NCBI GenBank assembly: GCA_007922195.1 | Contig: ML681981.1 | Location: forward strand, 13,649,771-13,713,770 | Source: Podocnemis expansa | Taxonomy: Eukaryota; Chordata; Testudines; Podocnemididae | Direction of reading: 5' to 3' | DNA: 64,000 nt | Shown here: positions 57,887 through 64,000 of the stretch, in pieces | Position numbering within the stretch: the first letter of the stretch is position 1 | How the letters are laid out: every line of letters starts with the position of its first letter | Notes under the pieces: generated by a model | Seen by the model: only the letters and a program-made list of their open reading frames with translations | Told to the model about the DNA's origin: nothing | Databases searched by the model: none | Position numbers and translations under genes: made by a program

Positions 57887-58639
57887 TTTACGGGCTGCTC
57901 CTAGAAACGCGCCTGACGACGCGCGGGGGACACGGCGCCGGAAATGCCGCGGGGGCCCCGGTGCGTCACGCTGCAGGGGCTGCCCGCCCGCTCTGCGCAG
58001 CCGCGAGCCCCAGCGCCGCGCGGCGGCCATGGGGGGAGCCGGGCAACGCCACGCTCCCTTTGTGGCGGGGGTGGCCCCGCGTGCTGGGGGGGGGACGGGA
58101 CGGATGGAATCGTCCAACAGGCTCGCGAGGGGGCTCCGAGCCGCGCTGAGGCGGGTCCTCTGCAGTGGCCGGACGACACCACCCCGCTCAGCCCGCGGGG
58201 GGAGTCTCTTCTGCAGCTTTGCCCGCACCCCCCCCCCGCAGAGTTATCCCTCCCCATCAAATCAGCCCTATTTCCCTAACACAGCCCCACTGAATTTCCC
58301 AAGGCGCCCCTTGTCAGCTAGTAGCGGGGTTACACCAATTTGCTTGTAATGTGATGATTCATTTTCAATTGATGAGTTGTAATCCTGCTTGGATAGAATA
58401 GTGTTTAAAACCGAAAAATGTTTGTGCTGCATTGATTTGCATTACCTTTGTATAGCGTGACCAGATGTCAGGCAAAAGGAGGACATGTCTTCCTTTTACC
58501 TGCTGGGTCTCCCTCTGGCTGCACTTTAAAATACATGATTTTTGTCTGGCTTTTTACTTGCAGGGGTTGAAGTATGCCCAGAACACCCTGTTTTTAGGGG
58601 GAAACATTGCAGGGCCCCTCTGAAAACAGAAGAATGTTA

Positions 58640-58735
58640 AGTTAGGACATTTTAGAATAGAATGGAGTATTAGGGTTGGAGGGGACCTCATGACATCATC
58701 AAGTCCAATCCCTTGGGGTTTGAACCCGGGATTTT
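58640..58735 (-). mobile_element. tRNA-derived SINE with CR1-like tail, minus strand, partial
   Basis: On the minus strand it reads CCCGGGTTCAAACCCC (B box), then GGGATTGGACTTGATGATGT and GAGGTCCCCTCCAACCC, the same order as the better-preserved copies at 59214 and 62003. The A-box part is not clear. Confidence 0.55.
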
Positions 58736-58959
58736 TTCACCATGTGTCTTCCTTTTCGTATTTCCCCATCTATGCTTTGGTATCTGGTAACCCTCCCTTT
58801 GTACAAAACATCATGCTACCCTTGGCTAGTTCTCATGCAAAATGGTTGAACACCACTTCTCTAGAGCTGTTTTTCCCAACCAGTGTGCCACAGCACACAG
58901 GTGTGCCATCAGGTCTGAGCAGGTGTGTGACAATTTTTTTTGAAAAACTACTCAAAGAG

Positions 58960-59124
58960 CAGGGCCAGCGCTAGGTGGCAAGCAGGCCCTGCATTGCAGG
59001 GCGCACCAGCATTTGAGGGGTGCCAAAAGGGGACAGCACCACGGCGCTCCCCTGATGATGTCACTTGTATGTGCCTGCGTTGTGGTGCTGTGGGGGGGCG
59101 CCACAATCCCCAGTGCCGGCCCTG
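58960..59124. mobile_element. hAT-like MITE, family G, nested in family E (165 bp)
   Basis: Ends CAGGGCCAGCGCTAGG and GTGCCGGCCCTG are inverted. The duplication TCAAAGAG is perfect (58952-58959 and 59125-59132) and is itself family E sequence, which proves the order of insertion. Confidence 0.88.
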
Positions 59125-59213
59125 TCAAAGAGCTCTGGATTGGCTCATGAATATTCATACATTCATTTGGAAACTATAGGGCAGTGTGCCTCAAATGAAT
59201 TAAAGGTAGCAAG

Positions 59214-59350
59214 ATCTCAGTTAGTTCAAGTGGCTAGCATCTCTGCTTAACATGCAGAAGGTCCTGGGTTCAATTCCCAGGGGGTTGGACTTGATGAACT
59301 CATGAGGTCCCTTCCAGCCCTATGATTTGATTGATTGATTGATTGATTGA
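59214..59350 (+). mobile_element. tRNA-derived SINE with CR1-like 3' tail and (TTGA)n, nested in family E
   Basis: Head: AGTTCAAGTGGCTAGCATC (A-box region), CTGCTTAACATGCAG (anticodon stem-loop with AAC at the centre), GGTCCTGGGTTCAATTCCCA (B box). Tail: GTTGGACTTGATGAACTCAT then GAGGTCCCTTCCAGCCCTAT, the CR1 3' end, and six TTGA units. The head resembles tRNA-Val(AAC). The shared tail suggests mobilisation by CR1 machinery. Confidence 0.82.
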
Positions 59351-59395
59351 AGGTGTACCATAGCAGAGAAAATGTTGGGAACCATTGCTCTAGAG

Positions 59396-60360
59396 CAGTG
59401 CTTCCCAACCAGTGTGCCAGGGCACACCAACACCCAAAGTGTGCCATGGGCATCCCCTGGAGCTGGAGTTAAAAGTTCTTCCCTGCTCAGCCCAGCCACA
59501 TGGAGTTCTGGTGGCTCTGCCTTAAACCTGGCTCCACCTTAAGCCCAGCCAGCAGAGAGCTGCGGGAGGCTGGAGTGTGTGAATCTGCCCCTGCAGGGTG
59601 GAGCATCTTATGTCAGCCAGCCTGCAAATAGCCCACTAAGGGCTTTGAGGTGCTGCTGGGGCTTGTGTGGGGCTGGGGTGTGTGTGTGTAACACAGGTGG
59701 GTGGGAGTGGATGTGTAGCTGGGGTTGTGGGGTGGCTGTTTGATTGGGAGTGTGTATAGCTGGGGGGGGTGGCTGTGCGGGGGTGTAGCTGGGGGCTGGA
59801 GGCCTGGGTCTGGACCCTCCCGTCACTGCAGGGTCTATCACAGGCAGCAGGGGGCTGGGGGAGGGGAGGGGAGGACAGGACCCACTGGGTAGGAGGGGGC
59901 AGCGGTGGGGTAAGGATTTGCCCTGGGTGGCAGGGAGCCACTGTGGAGAAGGGGGAAGTGGGCGCTGTGCCATGCTCCCCAGCCCTACCTTTCCACTCCC
60001 CAGGTTCCCCCCGGCCCCCCACAAAGCCACTCGTGTTCTCCCTTCCCCTCTCCTCATTTGCCACCTTTGTGCTGTCCCCCAGATGGCTGCCCTTGTCCTC
60101 TTTTGCCACCCCTGCCCTGCTCTGCTCCCCACTCTCTCATGCCACTGCACATGACTCCTGACGTCCCCTGTTTTGCCACCCCTGTTCTGCTACCCCTACT
60201 ACCTCACAGAGCAGCATTTCCAAAACACTGTGCCATGGTTCATGAATATTCATAATTAGTGTAAATGAATTTGAATATTCATAAGTTTAAAGGTGGTGTG
60301 CCTTGAACAAGTTGAAGGTATCAAGGTGTGCCACAGCAGAGAAAAGGTAGGGAACCACTG
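59396..60360 (+). mobile_element. hAT-like element, family E, long copy (965 bp)
   Basis: Starts CAGTGCTTCCCAACCAGTGT, ends GTAGGGAACCACTG, flanked by CTCTAGAG on both sides (59388-59395 and 60361-60368). It shares both ends with the 190-217 bp copies but holds about 750 bp of G+C-rich interior, so it may be nearer the parental non-autonomous form. ORFs of up to 180 codons in it are Pro/His-rich and show no transposase motif. Confidence 0.85.
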
Positions 60361-60478
60361 CTCTAGAGAGCTGGAAGTATGTTAGTAACTATTCCCACTG
60401 CCTTTCCACAATTGTTGGCAATGCTATACTATGAGAAAAATGTGAACCAATCTTCAGGACACATTGATTGTGTTAGCT

Positions 60479-60685
60479 CAGGAGTCGCAAACACAGGGCC
60501 TATGGGCCACATGCAGCCCCTAAAGCTATTTCCTGCAGCCCACAACAACACTATCATTACTCATATTTGCAGTATTGTGTGAAAGGGTTCCAGTGGTGTG
60601 GTCCTTGGGCTAACATACTAGTCCTCATGCAAGCCTGTATTAGTTCTCATGTGGCCCTCGTAATGATTTGAGGTTGAGACGCCTT
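60479..60685 (-). mobile_element. hAT-like MITE, family F, minus orientation (207 bp)
   Basis: The interior (CAGCCCCTAAAGCTATT; CATACTAGTCCTCATGCAAG) is the reverse complement of the copies at 43263 and 52889. Flanks TGTTAGCT and TGCTAGCT match at 7 of 8. Confidence 0.78.
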
Positions 60686-61112
60686 TGCTAGCTAGAGCCT
60701 CTGATGCAACATAGCCACTCTTCACCACAGTGCTGGCAGATTCTGTCTAAAGGAAGTGGGCACCCAAGAGGGTGGGAAACCTTGAGAGTAGGAAGGGAAC
60801 CATGGCTGCTATGTCATGTAGTTGCACAGCGTGGTTTTGGCTCCCTGAAGCTACAACATTAACAAGCCAATTTTCATTAGAATTGTCCTCTGGCTACTCT
60901 AAATTATGCCTGGAAAAATGGCCCTGCACAGCACCTGTAATAGGAGTGCAAAAATGAGCTATGTGTGATTTTTAAAATTTTTTTCTAGTGTGTGATTTTT
61001 TCGCATGAAGACAAAGCATATAGTTTTTCAGAACACTGCCAATACTCAGATTACTCTGGGGTATGTGTGATGGATGTAGTATTACATAGGCTCCACGTAA
61101 TGATTCAGTGAG

Positions 61113-61254
61113 CAGCAATGTTCCCTCTAAGGTGATGATGCAGGTGAGCAAGTTCCTCGACCCATATCAGGCCCCTTCCCTGCTGCCCGCTGGCCCCCCA
61201 AGCATATCCATAAATTTGTTCAGTTGCGTCATCAGCTTAGAGGAAACATTGCTG
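61113..61254. mobile_element. MITE with CAGCAATGTTCCCTCTAA termini (142 bp)
   Basis: Left CAGCAATGTTCCCTCTAAG and right CTTAGAGGAAACATTGCTG are inverted repeats of 19 bp with one mismatch. It is hAT-like by its CAG start, but no 8-bp duplication is obvious. Confidence 0.75.
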
Positions 61255-61728
61255 GCATTACCATATTATGTCATGGAAAATGGTAATGATAATGAATGCA
61301 GCATTAAAACAGCACAAAATCATGTGCTTTTTAAATTATTTTAAAATAAAAAAAATACCAAAATGTTTTATTTTACTGAAAACTGATTTTTTTCAGTAAA
61401 TGAAAGTTTTCCATGATCTGTTCATTAATGGTCATGGGACTAAAAAAAGTTAAAAAAACTAAATTTGGAAATATAAACTTGAAAAGCACCTAAAAAGTAA
61501 AAAAAAAAAAAAAAAAAGTTGACTCACCGCTTTTTCATTTCCACAGCAGCCCATTTTACAATTAAAAAAATTAATTGTCCTATATTCTTTCTAATCAATT
61601 CAAATGTGCCCCTGTTAGTAATTTTATTCACACTATACTTTATTTTCCTTCATTTTATTATGGTTTGCTATATTTTTTCCGCCAATGTAGTCCTTTTGCA
61701 GGGAGTCATGCTCCAAAAAAAATCAAAA

Positions 61729-61800
61729 TGCCCAACACACAGGTCTTAAACCTACCCCCCCCCCATTAAGAGTCTGAGATACTACCAACTAAACTACTGA
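61729..61800 (-). pseudogene. tRNA-Lys-like pseudogene or SINE head
   Basis: On the minus strand: TAGTTTAGTTGGTAGTATC (A-box region), CAGACTCTTAATG (anticodon loop with CTT), a G run, then GGTTTAAGACC and GTGTGTTGGGCA in place of the T arm and acceptor. The expanded G run and a weak T arm exclude a functional tRNA. A second T-arm-like piece (GGGTTCAAGCCC) lies at 61879-61890, plus strand. Confidence 0.55.
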
Positions 61801-62002
61801 AGCTGTTGTTATAGCAGCCTCTAGGAATCTCTATGTTTGCTTTGTGTGTGTATAGGAGACAGCCTCAGGCTAATGGGTTCAAGCCCTGTGTTAGCCATGG
61901 TTTGTTTGTTTTTTTTTAAAGGCATTCTACTAATAAAAGTAACAAGCTGGAAAAAATCACCTATTTTTAGAATGTCTGGAGGACTAAGGCCATGATAGTA
62001 CA

Positions 62003-62121
62003 TAGTGTAGCGGCTAGCACCTCTACTTAACATGCAGACAGTCCTGGGTTCAAGCCCTAAGGTGTTGGACTTGATGATCTCATGAGATGTCCTCCAACTC
62101 TATGTTTTGATTCGATTTGAT
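62003..62121 (+). mobile_element. tRNA-derived SINE with CR1-like tail, plus strand
   Basis: It reads AGTGTAGCGGCTAGCACC, CTACTTAACATGCAG, GTCCTGGGTTCAAGCCC, then GTTGGACTTGATGATCTCAT and a GATTTGAT tail. Same family as 59214-59350; the A box here is even closer to tRNA-Val. Confidence 0.8.
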
Positions 62122-62129
62122 GGTAAAAA

Positions 62130-63090
62130 GGAGTATACCTCCTCCCTTTCCCAGACATCTGGCAACACTAGTCCTGGGGAAGTTACTTGCCCCCCCCCCC
62201 AGCACTTTGAGTCCCACAGCTGGGTTCTTTCTCCACATGCCCTCTGACTAGCTCCCCCAGGCCATTACCCTGGCTGCCAGAGCTGCTCCCATGCGGAGTG
62301 TGCCCCTCAACCATTCTTCTGGGTGGCAGGAAGCTGTGCCAGGAAGTTTAAAATCTCCCACCCTAAGCATGTTCTGGGGCGATTTTAAATTCCCCGGAAC
62401 AGCTTCCTGCCAGCCAGAAGAACGTGTGTTTGGGCCAGCAAGGAGCCACAGCTGCTGGCCCTGCTTGTCCAGCAGTGAGGCGTGTGTCGCGGAGTCATGG
62501 CTGCTGCGCACGCATGCAGCTTAGAGATTTTGAATTAAATTTACAATAGATACTGAAGTAGTAGAAAAACATTTAATGAAGTTTTTCTTTTGAGTTAACA
62601 GGTAGTTAACTTGGAATCTTAAGTTTATCAGATTTAATTAATGTGATTTTTCTCCTCTCTTTCTCACTAAATTAAATTTAAAATTCATTTAAGATCTGGC
62701 TTTACTAAAAGATAATTTGTTTAACTCTCAGGTGAGATTTCTTAGCATGTTTGGTTCCCATATGCTTCCAGTAGCTTGCACAAATATAAATAATCAAGCA
62801 CAACAACCAAACATTCACTTGCTTCTGTTCTTCCTTTTGTTATCAAGAAATTACATTACCATGGGTGATGTTTATACTTCTACAGGTAAAGCCTTAGCTG
62901 CAGTTAATTGTTAGAGATGTACTGTGAAGAAACACAGAAAAGTGAACGCACACTGTTTTCTTCATCTCTATTGAGAGATTAAATACTCAAATTTGGATTC
63001 CTTCAAAAAGCACTTCTGCCAACCTCGTGTTCTCAATTCACATAAATATTAAGATGAGAATTCCCTTTCCCATTGTCCATTAACATATTG
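62130..63090. other. upstream flank, G+C-rich patch with an inverted repeat
   Basis: Within 62320-62420, GGCAGGAAGCTGTGCCAGGA recurs inverted near 62395-62415, bracketing TTTAAAATC/GATTTTAAAT, so a hairpin of about 100 bp is possible. No gene seen. Confidence 0.45.
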
Positions 63091-63094
63091 ACAC

Positions 63095-63175
63095 AGATCC
63101 TCAGCTCATGTGGCTTGGCTCCATTGATGTAAATAAATCTGCACTGATTTACACTAGCTGAAAATCTGCCTCATA
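63095..63175. repeat. short palindromic interspersed repeat
   Basis: ACAGATCCTCAGCTCATGTG is inverted against GATTTACACTAGCTGAAAATC around a central CTCCATTGATGTAAAT; it resembles a widespread amniote palindromic repeat. The rest of the window to 64000 shows no feature. Confidence 0.45.
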
Positions 63176-64000
63176 ATATCTGTGCAGATAGATACAGAAC
63201 TTCATCTCAATTGTTGATTTTTCTTTCACTGGCGGGTGGATGGGAAGATGATCTTAAGGCAAAAAAAGATATTTCCCTGACTCCAAACAAAATTATAAAA
63301 ATACTTTTTAGACTGAACATACTATATATCTATTATCCAAATATTTAAGCTATAATTGTTTGCAATACAGTAAGTGTCCCAGAAAATGTTCTCCATGTTC
63401 ATAACACAGCAATCTTAACTGATTTGGAGTGTTGTTTCTAGTTCCTCTCAACTGAAAGAAGAGACTTCTAAATAATTAAAAAAATAATTCCCAAATATTT
63501 TTCTCCTGTTTAAAAAGTTTGCCATTCAGTAAGGGAAAAGAAACCATTCTACATGATGTAGGTGATCAATAGCAAACTATGGAAGTGAGCAGTTTGCAAA
63601 CAATCCATGGGCTGAAATATGTTCACAAAAGTATTAGCAAATGCTTACAAATAAATGCATTACTTAGTAGAAGCCAGTATGTCTTCAAGAGTCATGAATT
63701 GAGTTAAAAAGCTAAACTGACTGGAATAATTATCCACAATGAAATATTCAGCCAATTCTGATCACAGGTTTCCTGATGGGCATAAACTGAAAAACAAATA
63801 GGGTCCAATTTACCAGCGATTTAACTCCATTAATAGTGATTGGAAAAACTCATAAGGATGGATTTGTCCTATTGAGTACCTTTGTTGTCCCTTGCTTGCT
63901 TTGCTACTAGCTACAGTGATGCTGCAGATCCTGATGGAAACTAGAGCATCACCCTGTATCTTAGTAGTTGACGTGGCCTCTGCCCTGTGAAATGTTAGCA

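Larger units (their letters stand above)
57380..58260 (-). promoter_or_regulatory. CpG-island promoter and 5' UTR region of HECTD2
   Basis: This stretch is strongly G+C-rich with dense CpG in an otherwise A+T-rich window, and it covers exon 1. An ETS-like CCGGAAAT core lies at 57938-57945 (plus), next to a TGACG-rich tract at 57911-57925, and a YY1-like site at 57875-57886. No TATA box is evident, so a dispersed TSS around 57.85-57.95 kb is my inference. A divergent transcript could start here but no plus-strand gene is supported. Confidence 0.8.
58867..59387 (+). mobile_element. hAT-like element, family E, carrying two later insertions
   Basis: Perfect 8-bp duplications CTCTAGAG flank it (58859-58866 and 59388-59395). 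Removing the inner MITE (58960-59124) and the SINE (about 59214-59350) leaves a normal family E copy of about 210 bp. The right duplication is immediately followed by another family E element. Confidence 0.88.

Noticed and set aside
57499..58149. 216-codon plus-strand ORF across the CpG island, as a divergent gene
   Set aside because: It is antisense to exon 1 and its flank, Arg/Ala/Pro/Gly-rich as expected from G+C-rich DNA, and overlaps ORFs of similar length in other frames. No domain or splice structure supports it.
61729..61800. functional tRNA-Lys gene
   Set aside because: The T-arm stem is not formed, there is a long G run in the variable region, and it lies in a SINE-rich patch.

Overview
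The window is vertebrate genomic DNA, most likely from a turtle (possibly soft-shelled; family-level placement is inference). Signs are a vertebrate gene split into short exons with GT-AG introns, a CpG-island promoter, abundant CR1-clade LINEs, tRNA-derived SINEs with CR1-like 3' tails, a DIRS-type retroelement and many hAT-like non-autonomous DNA transposons. No bacterial, phage, CRISPR or viral gene is seen.

The only host gene recognised is HECTD2 (HECT-domain E3 ubiquitin ligase 2), on the minus strand. It starts in the CpG island near 57.4-58.3 kb (ATG at 57720) and runs leftward past base 1. I placed 15 coding exons. Their lengths sum to 1734 nt, and the reading frame stays open through every junction for 578 codons. 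The window stops inside the HECT N-lobe; the C-lobe with the catalytic cysteine lies outside. The intron between exons 14 and 15 (220-1779) has hallmarks of a minor-spliceosome (U12-type) intron.

Introns make up about 97% of the locus and are full of transposons. Intron 13 (1869-13161) holds an old plus-strand CR1 split by a roughly 4.5-kb DIRS-like element (inverted terminal repeats, an internal palindrome resembling the DIRS internal complementary region, a decayed gag related to LAP2alpha) and by a probable hAT. Intron 10 (16434-23100) holds a CR1 inserted inside another CR1 of the same orientation; the outer copy keeps an open ORF1 esterase domain but lacks the endonuclease. Introns 1-9 carry many 140-260 bp hAT-like MITEs, many with 8-bp target-site duplications, TTA-flanked palindrome-rich MITEs, a MIR-like SINE and CR1/L3-like fragments.

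The upstream flank (58.3-64 kb) shows no gene. It holds a nested mobile-element cluster: a MITE and a SINE inside one hAT element, directly abutting a second hAT of the same family so that three copies of one 8-bp target punctuate them, followed by further hATs and tRNA-like SINE heads. No novel multi-gene system was found; the notable items are the U12-type intron, an upstream ORF, the DIRS architecture and the nested insertions.
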